Positions 7,629 to 15,756 of a stretch of DNA of 64,000 nt are shown here, piece after piece. How positions within the stretch are numbered: position 1 is the first letter of the stretch; every line of letters starts with the position of its first letter. The stretch covers positions 62,001 to 126,000 of the forward strand of contig CAYUET010000005.1 of the NCBI GenBank assembly GCA_964443875.1. Reading direction: 5' to 3'. The notes beneath the pieces are model-generated. The model worked only from the letters and a program-made list of their open reading frames with translations. It was not told the origin of the DNA and searched no databases. Origin of the DNA: CAYUET01 sp964443875 (GTDB lineage: Bacteria > Auribacterota > JAFGBW01). Position numbers and translations under genes: made by a program.

Positions 7629-9944
7629 TTATAATTCCACCCGCCGCAGGCGCAGCGAATTGGTAATCACCGAAACCGAGCTGAAGCTCATGGCCGCTGC
7701 TGCGATGATGGGCGAGAGCAATATTCCGAAAAAGGGATACAAAACCCCGGCGGCAATGGGAATGCCCAGGGAGTTATAAATAAAGGCAAAGAATAAATTC
7801 TGCCGGATATTCTTCATAGTAGCGAGGCTTAATCGTCTGGCTCTGACGATCCCCTGCAGATCCCCCTTTACCAGAACAACTCCTGCACTCTCCATGGCGA
7901 TATCCGTCCCTGTGCCCATGGCAATCCCCACCTGGGCCTGCGCCAGCGCAGGGGCATCGTTAATCCCGTCACCCGCCATGGCCACAATACGGCCTTCCGC
8001 CTGAATCTGCTTGATATGAGTTGCTTTCTGTTCTGGCAATACCTCCGCATGAACCTGGTCGATCCCCAGTTTTTCAGCAACCGCTTTTGCCGTGGTTTGG
8101 CTGTCGCCGGTAAGCATGACGATTTTCATTCCTTCCGCATGCAGATCCCGGATGGCATTCAGGGTGAACTCTTTGACAGGATCCGCAACCCCGATTCTTC
8201 CGGCGGGTTTGCCGTTTATAGCGATCAGCATAACGGTCTGACCTTCCCTGCGCTGCGGGTCTGCCTGCTGCGATAAACTGTCCGCATTGATGCCAAGGCC
8301 TTCCAAAAATTTTGCATTCCCTGCAGCCACCGGATATCCGGCCACCTCCCCTGTGACCCCCTTGCCTGTAACAGACCGGAAGTTACTGACCTTCAGAAGC
8401 CCGATGCCGTCTTCTTCCGCGCCCTTGACAATGGCTTCTGCCAGGGGGTGCTCGCTCCCGCGCTCAAGGCTTGCAGCTATGCGTAATATTTCCTCTTCCG
8501 TAAACCCCGGTTCAGCCTCAACGGACACAAGCTTTGGCTTGCCCTGAGTCAGGGTGCCGGTCTTGTCCACCACCAGGGTATCGACTTTTTCCAGGATCTC
8601 AAGGGCTTCGGCATTCTTGATCAGCACTCCGGCCAAAGCGCCGCGGCCTGTGCCGACCATGATGGAAATGGGAGTCGCAAGCCCTAATGCGCAGGGGCAG
8701 GCAATGATAAGCACGGCAACCGCATTCACAACCGCATGGGCCAGGCGGGGCTCAGGCCCCCACACCCACCAGGCCATAAAGGCAAGAGCGGCAGCGCTGA
8801 TTACAAAAGGCACAAAATAACCGGCCACCACGTCAGCCAGTTTCTGAATGGGCGCACGGGAGCGCTGCGCCTCAAACACCATTTTAACAATGTGGGCCAA
8901 AAGGGTATCGGAACCGACTTTCTCAGCCTTCATGAATAAGCTGCCTGTACCGTTAACGGTCGCGCCGATCAATTTCACCCCAGTAAATTTTGTCGCAGGC
9001 ATGGATTCTCCTGTGACCATGGATTCGTCCACATGGCTTTCGCCGTCAGTAACTATCCCATCTACGGGAATTTTCTCTCCGGGGCGGACACGCAGAATAT
9101 CTCCAGCTTTTACCTGATCCAGAGGGATATCTTCTTCTGATCCATCTTTCCGTACAATGCGGGCTGTTTTCGGAGCAAGGCTCATTAATAGTTTAATAGC
9201 GGCATGGGTTCGGGAGCGGGCACGCAATTCAAGGACCTGCCCGAGAAGAACAAGGGCTATAATCATGGCGGCTGCCTCAAAATACACATCCACCCCGCCC
9301 CCGTGCATCTGCATAAGGGAAGGAAAGATCTGTGGAAAAAATAAGGCAATAACGCTGTAGCCCCAGGCAACCGAGACCCCCAGGGTAATCAACGTAAACA
9401 TGTTGAGGGCTAAGGTCTGTACAGATTGCCAGCCCCGGACAAAAAAAGGCCAGCCCCCCCAGAGGATCACAGGAGTTGCAAAGGCAAATTCAATCCATTG
9501 AACGGCCTTCATGAAAAGGCGATCAGGTAACCACGCAGGCCTCATGTCTGAAATCATGGCCAGAACAAAAACGGGCAGAGCCAGGGCAAGACAAAACCAG
9601 AAACGGCGGCTCATATCGACAAGTTCTTCATTGTTTTCCTCAAGGGTGAACTCCGCCGGTTCCAGGGCCATTCCGCACTTAGGGCAGATGCCCGGCCCCG
9701 CCTGCTCCACCTCAGGGTCCATGGGGCAGGTGTAACGGATTGATTTATCTTCTGCTTTTACAGGAGGAGAATTTTTTATATTCAGAACCTGTTCAGGATT
9801 TCTTTTGAACTTTTCAAGGCAGTGACCGCAGCAGAAATAATACTCTTTGCCTGCATAAACAAAATGATATTGGGAATCAGGGGAGGACACCATATTGCAG
9901 ACAGGGTCTCTGTGCTGCTCTTCTGTATTCAGTTCCTTATTCAT
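7629..9944 (-). CDS. copA: Copper-translocating P1B-type ATPase with YHS and heavy-metal-binding N-terminus
   Basis: A 771-residue pump that exports Cu(I) from the cytoplasm using ATP. In order it has a YHS domain (about residues 12-52, 'DPVCNMV' and 'YYFCCGHCLEKF'), a short 'YTCPMDPEV...CPKCGMALEP' metal-binding domain (about 68-97), membrane helices, the actuator motif TGES, the intramembrane CPC (Cys416-Pro-Cys418 in 'IIACPCALGLATP'), the phosphorylation site Asp460 in DKTGTLT, the HP motif 'SEHPLAEAI', the hinge 'GDGINDAPAL', and final helices with 'NSLGIPIAAGVLYP' and 'MSFSSVSVITNSLRL'. CPC plus this last helix fits the Cu(I) type. No classical GMxCxxC domain is present; the YHS domain takes its place. 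No copper regulator or chaperone gene is adjacent. The ATG at 9944 is preceded by AAGGAAGGCC. Confidence 0.93.
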   Translation of the reverse strand: MNKELNTEEQHRDPVCNMVSSPDSQYHFVYAGKEYYFCCGHCLEKFKRNPEQVLNIKNSPPVKAEDKSIRYTCPMDPEVEQAGPGICPKCGMALEPAEFTLEENNEELVDMSRRFWFCLALALPVFVLAMISDMRPAWLPDRLFMKAVQWIEFAFATPVILWGGWPFFVRGWQSVQTLALNMFTLITLGVSVAWGYSVIALFFPQIFPSLMQMHGGGVDVYFEAAAMIIALVLLGQVLELRARSRTHAAIKLLMSLAPKTARIVRKDGSEEDIPLDQVKAGDILRVRPGEKIPVDGIVTDGESHVDESMVTGESMPATKFTGVKLIGATVNGTGSLFMKAEKVGSDTLLAHIVKMVFEAQRSRAPIQKLADVVAGYFVPFVISAAALAFMAWWVWGPEPRLAHAVVNAVAVLIIACPCALGLATPISIMVGTGRGALAGVLIKNAEALEILEKVDTLVVDKTGTLTQGKPKLVSVEAEPGFTEEEILRIAASLERGSEHPLAEAIVKGAEEDGIGLLKVSNFRSVTGKGVTGEVAGYPVAAGNAKFLEGLGINADSLSQQADPQRREGQTVMLIAINGKPAGRIGVADPVKEFTLNAIRDLHAEGMKIVMLTGDSQTTAKAVAEKLGIDQVHAEVLPEQKATHIKQIQAEGRIVAMAGDGINDAPALAQAQVGIAMGTGTDIAMESAGVVLVKGDLQGIVRARRLSLATMKNIRQNLFFAFIYNSLGIPIAAGVLYPFFGILLSPIIAAAAMSFSSVSVITNSLRLRRVEL

Positions 9945-10241
9945 GGCCTTCCTTTAGAAGCTTCTACAGCTTCCTTATGCGATAACATCATTAATTTTTT
10001 TGAATGCCTGTTTAAACCTTTGGCTGAATTTTCAAATAAACCGGACAGGATTGAATTATATTCCTTTTTGCAGGCCTCTTCCATTTCAAAATGTATCGAA
10101 TGTCATTCCGAACGAACGTGAAAAATCTGAATTTCCAGCTCAGCTCGAAATGACTAGCCGCAGTATACTGCGGGGAATTAAACCCCTAGAGATTAAAATA
10201 TCGATTTACTTATTTCCAATTATTGCTATTTTTCCTGTCAA
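9945..10241. other. Intergenic region before the TPP riboswitch
   Basis: No gene is supported. It contains an interspersed repeat (10102-10197) and AT-rich sequence that should hold the promoter of the thiamine operon; no convincing -35/-10 pair stands out. Confidence 0.5.
10102..10197. repeat. Interspersed GTCATTCCGAAC repeat, copy 1
   Basis: About 96 bases that align along their whole length with 23384-23480. It begins GTCATTCCGAACGAACGTGA, passes CTCGAAATGAC, and ends with the hairpin CCGCAGTATACTGCGG and GGAATTAAACCCC...GAGATTAAA. The last part (from AGCCGCAG on) also appears at 58814-58855 behind a different 5' half. Confidence 0.8.
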
Positions 10242-10335
10242 CGATTGGGGAGCCCGTGAAACGGTGCTGAGAGTTCTGATAAAATCAGATGACCCGTATA
10301 ACCTGAACCGGATAATGCCGGCGGAGGGAGCTGAG
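10242..10335 (+). promoter_or_regulatory. TPP (THI-box) riboswitch
   Basis: All conserved THI-box elements are present in order: GGGGAGCCCG at the 5' side, GCTGAGAG, TCAGATGACCCGTA, AACCTGAACCGGATAATGCC and GGCGGAGGGAG. It lies about 50 bases upstream of thiE, the first gene of a thiazole-branch operon, as expected. It binds thiamine pyrophosphate in the mRNA leader. Downstream, a hairpin covers the ribosome site of thiE. Confidence 0.97.
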
Positions 10336-10359
10336 TCGTGTCGTTCTTCTCAATTTCTC

Positions 10360-10381
10360 TTCCCGGTGCCAACACTGGGAA
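10360..10381 (+). promoter_or_regulatory. Hairpin covering the thiE ribosome site (expression platform)
   Basis: TTCCCGGTG (10360-10368) and CACTGGGAA (10373-10381) pair over nine positions with one G-U and a four-base CCAA loop. The 3' arm contains GGGA, the only plausible Shine-Dalgarno for the thiE ATG at 10385. No T-run follows, so control by blocking translation, rather than by termination, is inferred. Confidence 0.65.
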
Positions 10382-10384
10382 CGT

Positions 10385-10999
10385 ATGAAATCCAAAAATC
10401 TGTATCTGGTGCTCACCAGCGATTGCTGCGGGGGGCGTGATCCGCTTCACGTGGCAAAAGAAGCGCTTAAGGCAGGCGTAGACATTCTGCAGATGCGTGA
10501 AAAAAACAAATCCCGGCCTGAACTTTTATCCTTCGGGAAAAAACTTTCACACCTGTGCAGGGAATCCGGCGCGCTTTTCATTGTGAATGATGATCCGCTT
10601 CTCGCTCAAGAACTTGAGGCCGACGGCGTCCATCTGGGGCAGGAGGATCTGCTCATTTATCCGCTCACTGAAACACGCAGGCTTTTAGGCAGGGATAAAC
10701 TCATCGGACTTTCAACCCATTCCCTGGAACAGTTTAAAAAAGCCAATGAGCAGGATTTTGATTATCTGGCCTTTGGCCCTGTGTTTCCAACCAAAACCAA
10801 GGATTATTTCATCGGCACAAACGACCTGGAAGAGGTCTTAAAAATCGCCCTCAAGCCCGTCGTCCTGATCGGCGGAATCACGCTTTGCAACATCCCCGAA
10901 CTGACGTCTCGGAAGGTCAGAAACATCGCCATGATCCGGGCCATCACCGAAGCTACAGATATCGCGCAGGCAGTACGGCAATTCAAGGAGGTTTTATGA
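10385..10999 (+). CDS. thiE: Thiamine-phosphate synthase
   Basis: Joins hydroxymethylpyrimidine pyrophosphate with thiazole phosphate to give thiamine phosphate. The 204-residue protein is the usual length for this TIM-barrel enzyme and shows 'DILQMREKNKS' (QxReK), 'FIVNDDPLLAQELEADGVHLGQEDL' (NDxxxLA, DGVHLGQ), 'IGLSTHSLEQ' (GxStH), 'DYLAFGPVFPTKTK' (GPvfpTxTK) and 'VLIGGITLCNI' (GGI). It is the first gene behind the TPP riboswitch and overlaps thiS by ATGA. Confidence 0.95.
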   Translation: MKSKNLYLVLTSDCCGGRDPLHVAKEALKAGVDILQMREKNKSRPELLSFGKKLSHLCRESGALFIVNDDPLLAQELEADGVHLGQEDLLIYPLTETRRLLGRDKLIGLSTHSLEQFKKANEQDFDYLAFGPVFPTKTKDYFIGTNDLEEVLKIALKPVVLIGGITLCNIPELTSRKVRNIAMIRAITEATDIAQAVRQFKEVL

Positions 11000-11196
11000 A
11001 ACTCAAAATCAACGGGTGCGAGCAGGAAATTCACGAAGCCCAAACACTCGAAGCACTGGTGAAAGAAAAACAACTGGTCACAAACCATATCGTCATCGAA
11101 CTCAATGCGCAAATTATCCCCAGAGAGCAATGGCCTGAAACCCGGCTCAACAAAGGGGACTGCCTTGAAATCGTAAGCTTTGTAGGAGGAGGATAA
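10996..11196 (+). CDS. thiS: Sulfur carrier protein ThiS
   Basis: A 66-residue beta-grasp protein ending in the essential Gly-Gly ('IVSFVGGG'), which is adenylated by ThiF and then thiocarboxylated to carry sulfur to thiazole. 'KLKINGCEQEIHEAQTLEALV' and 'NAQIIPREQW' are typical. The start is the ATG overlapping the thiE stop (ATGA), with GGAGG upstream; longer readings into thiE are not supported. Three glycines at the end instead of two is common. Confidence 0.93.
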   Translation: MKLKINGCEQEIHEAQTLEALVKEKQLVTNHIVIELNAQIIPREQWPETRLNKGDCLEIVSFVGGG

Positions 11197-11198
11197 CC

Positions 11199-11975
11199 AT
11201 GAATGATTTTCTCGAAATCGCAGGAAAAAAAATCAAAAACAGGCTTTTTATGGGCACGGGCAAATTCGGAGACAACCGCCTGATCCGTCCGGTGCTCGAA
11301 AAATCAGGCGCTGAAATCGTAACCGTGGCGCTTCGCCGGGTGGATGATTCCCAAGGCGACGAAAACATCCTGAATTTCATCCCGAAGGAATGCCTGCTGA
11401 TGCCCAATACTTCAGGCGCCCGCACGGCCGAAGAAGCCGTAAGGATCGCACGCCTGGCCAAAGCCGCGGGAGCCGGAAACTGGATCAAGATCGAAGTCAT
11501 CAACAACAACAGATATCTCCTGCCGGACAACGACGAAACGCTTAAAGCCGTTGAAATCCTTGCAAAGGAAGGTTTCGTGGTACTGCCCTACATGCTGCCG
11601 GATCTCTATGCGGCAAAGCGCATGAGGGATGCGGGCGCTGCCGCCGTGATGCCTCTGGGTTCCTGCATCGGCTCCAACCGGGGGCTTAAGACAAAGGAAA
11701 TGGTCAGAATCATGATCCGTGAACTCACTGTGCCGGTGATCGTGGATGCCGGGCTGGGCATGCCCTCCGAGGCCGCCGAATGCATGGAAATAGGCTGCGG
11801 AGCCGTTCTCGTCAATACGGCAATTGCCACGGCAAAAGACCCTGTGGAAATGGCAATCGCCTTCAGTGAAGGTGTGCGCGCAGGCAGACGCGCCTTTTTT
11901 GCAGCCTCAGGCTTTGTCGGAGAAACGGCAAACGCCTCCTCCCCGCTTACCGATTTTTTAAGAGAGGAAAATTAA
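11199..11975 (+). CDS. thiG: Thiazole synthase
   Basis: Condenses deoxyxylulose phosphate, dehydroglycine and the ThiS thiocarboxylate into the thiazole ring. The 258-residue length is standard. Diagnostic stretches are 'SRLFMGTGKF'-like 'NRLFMGTGKFGDN', 'VTVALRRVD', 'LLPNTSGARTAEEAVRIARL' ('LMPNTSGAR' here), 'NWIKIEVI' with the Schiff-base lysine region, 'PLGSCIGSNRGL', 'PVIVDAGLGMPSEAAECMEIG' and 'VLVNTAIATAKDPV'. It follows thiS by two bases with an excellent ribosome site (GGAGGAGG). Confidence 0.96.
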   Translation: MNDFLEIAGKKIKNRLFMGTGKFGDNRLIRPVLEKSGAEIVTVALRRVDDSQGDENILNFIPKECLLMPNTSGARTAEEAVRIARLAKAAGAGNWIKIEVINNNRYLLPDNDETLKAVEILAKEGFVVLPYMLPDLYAAKRMRDAGAAAVMPLGSCIGSNRGLKTKEMVRIMIRELTVPVIVDAGLGMPSEAAECMEIGCGAVLVNTAIATAKDPVEMAIAFSEGVRAGRRAFFAASGFVGETANASSPLTDFLREEN

Positions 11976-11979
11976 AACC

Positions 11980-13080
11980 ATGAGCTTTTATTCCCTCATT
12001 GAAAAATACCGCGGGTTTGATTTTAAAAAGGCGTTCCGGGAAATCAGCCCCTATGAAGCCAAAGCCGCGATTTTCTCAGATTCTTCAGATGAAAAACGGC
12101 TGCTCGCACTCTTATCCCCGGCAGCCGGATTGTTCCTGGAAGAAATGGCAGGCGAGGCCCAAAAACTGACCGTGCAGCACTTCGGCCGCTCCATGCAGAT
12201 GTATACCCCGATGTATCTCTCGGATTTCTGCGAAAACCGCTGTATCTATTGCGGATATCAGGCGGGAAACACGATCCCCCGAAAAACACTTTCCCTGGAG
12301 GAAGCGGAAAAAGAAGCGGCCTGCATTGCGGATTTAGGGTTCAGACATATTCTCCTTCTCACCGGTGAATCCCGGATCAAAAGCCCTGTTTCCTACATCG
12401 GCCAATGTGTAAAACTTCTGAAACAATATTTTTCCTCTGTCTCCGTGGAAGTATATCCCCTGACCCAGGCCGAATATGAGGAACTGATTGAGGCGGGCGT
12501 ATGCGGACTCACCGTTTATCAGGAAACGTATGACGAGGCAACCTATGACAGAGTTCATCTTCAGGGCCCGAAAAAAAATTATTGCAACCGCCTGGATGCC
12601 CCGGAGCGCGGCGGGGCCGCGGGCATGCATTTCCTCAACATCGGTGCGCTTCTGGGCCTGGGAAACTGGCAGACAGACGCCTTTTTCATGGGACTCCATG
12701 CCCTTTATCTGCAGGAACTTTTCCCCGGCTGCGAAATCGGCGTCTCGGTTCCGCGAATGAGGCCCCATGAAGGCAGCTTTCAGCAGGTCTCAAGGGTGAG
12801 CGATACAAACCTGGTTCAGATCATCACCGCCCTGCGTCTTTTTTTACCAAAAGCCTCCATTGCCCTCTCCACCCGCGAGGAAAAAACGTTCAGGAATCAT
12901 CTGATTCCCTTAGGCATCACCATGATGTCCGCCTCCTCCAGCACAGGGGTCGGCGGGCATACTCAGTCAGAAGGGGGGGGATTAAAACAGTTTGAAATTT
13001 CCGATACCCGAACTCTCGAGGAAGTCAGGCAGGCGATCCGTTTCGCCGGGTATCAGCCTGTCTTGAAAAACTGGTCATGA
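11980..13080 (+). CDS. thiH: 2-iminoacetate synthase (radical SAM)
   Basis: Cleaves tyrosine by a radical SAM mechanism to provide dehydroglycine for ThiG, the anaerobic route (aerobes use ThiO). The 366-residue protein has the cluster motif Cys84-x3-Cys88-x2-Cys91 in 'DFCENRCIYCGYQ', plus 'LLLTGESR', 'VYQETYDEATYD' and 'MMSASSSTGVGGH', all typical of ThiH. It lies four bases after thiG and its stop overlaps thiF. Confidence 0.95.
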   Translation: MSFYSLIEKYRGFDFKKAFREISPYEAKAAIFSDSSDEKRLLALLSPAAGLFLEEMAGEAQKLTVQHFGRSMQMYTPMYLSDFCENRCIYCGYQAGNTIPRKTLSLEEAEKEAACIADLGFRHILLLTGESRIKSPVSYIGQCVKLLKQYFSSVSVEVYPLTQAEYEELIEAGVCGLTVYQETYDEATYDRVHLQGPKKNYCNRLDAPERGGAAGMHFLNIGALLGLGNWQTDAFFMGLHALYLQELFPGCEIGVSVPRMRPHEGSFQQVSRVSDTNLVQIITALRLFLPKASIALSTREEKTFRNHLIPLGITMMSASSSTGVGGHTQSEGGGLKQFEISDTRTLEEVRQAIRFAGYQPVLKNWS

Positions 13081-13697
13081 ACGATTTTGAGAAAACCCTG
13101 CTTTCCCGGTTCGGGGAAAAGAATCTTTCAAAAATCCAGTCCGTAAAAATCGGCATTGCCGGAGCGGGCGGGCTTGGCTCCAACTGCGCCTTTAATCTGG
13201 TCCGGGCGGGCTTCAGACGCTTTACGATCATTGATTTTGACAGAATCGATCCTTCCAATTTAAACCGGCAGTTTTATTTTTATGACCAGGTGGGCATGCC
13301 CAAAGTCCGGGCTCTGGAAAAGAATTTAAAACGGATCAATCCGGATATTGACGGGGAATTCATCGAAAGAAAGATCAATGCAGACAATATCTGTGAATTA
13401 TTCCGGGAATGCGACATTGTTGCAGAAGCGTTTGACAGGCCGGAATACAAAAGTCTCTTTGTTGAAAAACTTCTGAATACCGGAAAGTTTCTGGTCTGCG
13501 CTTCAGGGCTTGCCGGGTGGGGAAATTCAGATGCCATAAACGTCCGGCGGATCAAAAGCAACCTGGTCATGATCGGGGACCAAGTCAGTGATTTTCAAAA
13601 AGCCGTACCGCTTTCCCCCAGGGTCAATATCGTTGCCGCCAAACAGGCCGATGAGATACTTGCCTTTGTGCTAAGCCGTTTATATTTTTGCCATTAA
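13077..13697 (+). CDS. thiF: ThiS adenylyltransferase
   Basis: Activates the C-terminus of ThiS with ATP. The 206-residue protein has the nucleotide-binding 'KIGIAGAGGLGSNCAFNLV' near residues 22-40, 'IIDFDRIDPSNLNRQFYF' and 'DIVAEAFDRPEYKSLFVE'. It is of the short anaerobe-type ThiF (about 200 residues) rather than the 250-residue E. coli type, and I see no C-terminal CxxC zinc pairs. It overlaps thiH by ATGA and closes the operon. No thiC, thiD or thiM is in the window. Confidence 0.92.
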   Translation: MNDFEKTLLSRFGEKNLSKIQSVKIGIAGAGGLGSNCAFNLVRAGFRRFTIIDFDRIDPSNLNRQFYFYDQVGMPKVRALEKNLKRINPDIDGEFIERKINADNICELFRECDIVAEAFDRPEYKSLFVEKLLNTGKFLVCASGLAGWGNSDAINVRRIKSNLVMIGDQVSDFQKAVPLSPRVNIVAAKQADEILAFVLSRLYFCH

Positions 13698-13715
13698 CCC
13701 TCTACGGATGAAGGT

Positions 13716-13770
13716 ATGGATACAGGAATTTTATCCCGCAATGTCCTGGGGGCAAGGTTTTGATATGACG
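13716..13770. repeat. Interspersed ATGGATxCxGG...ATGAC repeat, degenerate copy
   Basis: ATGGATACAGGAATTTTATCCCGCAATG... ending GATATGACGG; same layout as 5897-5953 but with a decayed right end. Confidence 0.5.
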
Positions 13771-13802
13771 GAAAAAAGAGAGATTTTGTGCCCCTGCAGT
13801 CC

Positions 13803-13831
13803 TTGACTAAGGCTTATTCCGGGGGTAGACT
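13803..13831 (+). promoter_or_regulatory. Candidate sigma-70-type promoter for the exported-protein gene
   Basis: TTGACT (13803-13808), 17 bases, TAGACT (13826-13831). It lies about 80 bases before the ATG at 13910. The -35 is one base from consensus; the -10 matches four of six. Confidence 0.45.
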
Positions 13832-13909
13832 CTGCTATAGATATAGACCTTTGCTGCAATCCCCTTCATTTGAAGTAACCTGCATCACAAAACGGCATTA
13901 GAAAGAAAC

Positions 13910-15102
13910 ATGAAAATAACGCTTATAAAAATATTTTTTGCATTTTATTTATTCAGTCCTCTCTTCCTGGGGGCTGAAGAAACCCCTCTTGCGCCCAGAT
14001 CACAGATTGAATTCCTGTCTGTGGATGAAAATTTTTCATCCGTATTCCGGGTGAATTCGTTTTCCCCTGACCGGATGAACCTGGCGCCCAAGTCACAAAT
14101 GCATTCCCTGGCTGAATTAAACAGGAATGCCGCGGCCCTTTTAAAAAACTATTATGATTTCATTTCCCAAAGGGAGGCCTTTCACTCCTTCAACGACGAA
14201 AAGGAAACACAGGCCTTTTTATTCGGGATGAACAACTGGTTCGGGACCAATGAACTCATCACCGGGTACAAGGAACATCTGGAGGGNNNNNNNNNNAAAA
14301 CGGGGTCTACATCGGGGTGGGTTACGGAGGCCAGAATTTCTCAAAGCTCTGCCACGGAAATTTTGACGAGGCCATCATCATTGATGTGAATCCCTTTGTG
14401 ACCGAGATTTATATGCCCATGAGAGCCCTGCTTATCAGCCGCTGCGAAACAAGGGCGGAGTATCTTTCAACGGTTTACGGAATCCGGCTCGATGAAAAAA
14501 CAGGGGCTGAACTGAAAAACGCCTCTCTCGGGGAAATCGATGAGGTTCTGTCTGCCAGAAAGAATCTCCGGGACAACGCCTTTATTGAGGAAACCGGGAA
14601 GGAGATCATCGCACTCTTTCCGGATTCACTGAAAGCCCAGGCTGAAAAACTATGGAATAAATACGCTTATACCCCGGCCATTTACCGGGGCATTGTCAGA
14701 AGCATGAAGCAGGAGGAAAGCTGGCTTCAAGATGAAGAATCCTATGCCAAAATCCGCAACATGATTCTGCAGAATAAAATCAAGGGGATAACAGGCAACT
14801 GGCTGTCAAAGGGCTTTACGGACAAGATCTCCTCGTATATTCAGGGGCAGGAAAAAGAAACCTCTGTTGTCTACATTTCGAATATTACGGAATGGGTCAA
14901 GCGGAATACTCTTCATGCCAATGAGCAGCTGTCCCTTCTTTTCAGCAACATCCAGTCCTTTCAGCTGAAAAAGGATGCCCTGATTATCGGAAATGAAAAC
15001 AGCAAATATTTCATGATGAACACGGAGGATTTAAAAACCTTTATGAGCCGCTTGGCCGATGTTCTTCAGGCAAGCCGGAACTTAATCAACAGAGCCTCCT
15101 GA
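13910..15102 (+). CDS. Exported SAM-fold-like protein, interrupted by an assembly gap
   Basis: The first part (13910-14286) begins with a signal peptide (residues 1-21, 'MKITLIKIFFAFYLFSPLFLG') followed by 'AEETPLAPRSQIEF' and a second 'NLAPKSQMHS'. After ten N the second part (from 14299) continues with 'NGVYIGVGYGGQNFSKLCHG', 'DEAIIIDVNPFVTEIYMPM' and ends 'YFMMNTEDLKTFMSRLADVL'. The two parts are in different frames, but ten N is a placeholder of unknown length, so I read one gene. The 'YIGVG-QNF...IIDVNP' block resembles a family of exported proteins with a Rossmann-like, methyltransferase-related fold; function is unknown. It stands alone behind its own promoter. Confidence 0.6.
14287..14296. 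other. Scaffold gap (10 N)
   Basis: Ten undetermined bases inside the exported-protein gene. The frame differs on the two sides, so the true gap length is not a simple ten, or there is a frameshift. Missing residues cannot be estimated. Confidence 0.98.
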
Positions 15103-15312
15103 CCTTCCCTATTAACTCAAAGGCGGATTCCTGCTTCTTTATTGAACAGGCTCTCTCATAATCGTTATTTTTTTATCCATTATTCTTCACCTTGCAAACA
15201 CTTGCAACGCAATTGCGTTTTACACTCAAAATTTTAAAAATAGTCAGCCAGAAAAAATTGTGGTAAAAAACTAAGCTCATTTTGTTTTTTAAAAATAAAA
15301 AAATGATTGGAA

Positions 15313-15726
15313 ATGAAAATAAAATTCGAAGGATTTATAACGGAAGTGACAGGGAATGAGGCAACGGTTCGATTATCCGAACACAGCGAATGCGCTCAAT
15401 GCGGAAACTGCAGCGGAAAGGATGCCTCTGCAATAAAGGCTTTAAACCCCATTCACGCCAAACCGGGTCAACAGGTGATTGTTGAAAAGGAAGACCAGAA
15501 CCTGATCCATTCGGCCTTCATTATTTTCGTTCTTCCTTTATTATCCCTTTGTGCCGGGGCTGGCCTGGGGTATGGGCTCTCCCTTCTGGTTGACACGCCA
15601 CCGTTTTCCACTTCATCGGCCGCAGGAATCCTGCTTTTTTTTCCGTCTCTTTTCTTCATCAGGAAATATGACAGAAAAATGCAAAATGTTCCTGAAACGC
15701 CTGTAATCGTGGGCTTAAAAACTTAA
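15313..15726 (+). CDS. rseC: RseC/SoxR-reducing-type membrane protein
   Basis: A 137-residue protein with the RseC layout: an N-terminal soluble part with a cysteine cluster ('ECAQCGNCSGKDASAIKALNP') and two adjacent membrane helices (about residues 65-85 and 95-115). RseC-type proteins occur with Rnf/Rsx complexes and may help keep SoxR reduced or assist the complex. Here it directly precedes rnfC (30 bases), which supports the assignment. The ATG at 15313 is chosen; a TTG six bases upstream is also possible. Neither has a good ribosome site. Confidence 0.8.
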   Translation: MKIKFEGFITEVTGNEATVRLSEHSECAQCGNCSGKDASAIKALNPIHAKPGQQVIVEKEDQNLIHSAFIIFVLPLLSLCAGAGLGYGLSLLVDTPPFSTSSAAGILLFFPSLFFIRKYDRKMQNVPETPVIVGLKT

Positions 15727-15756
15727 AAACAGTATGACAAAAGGAGTATCGTTGTA

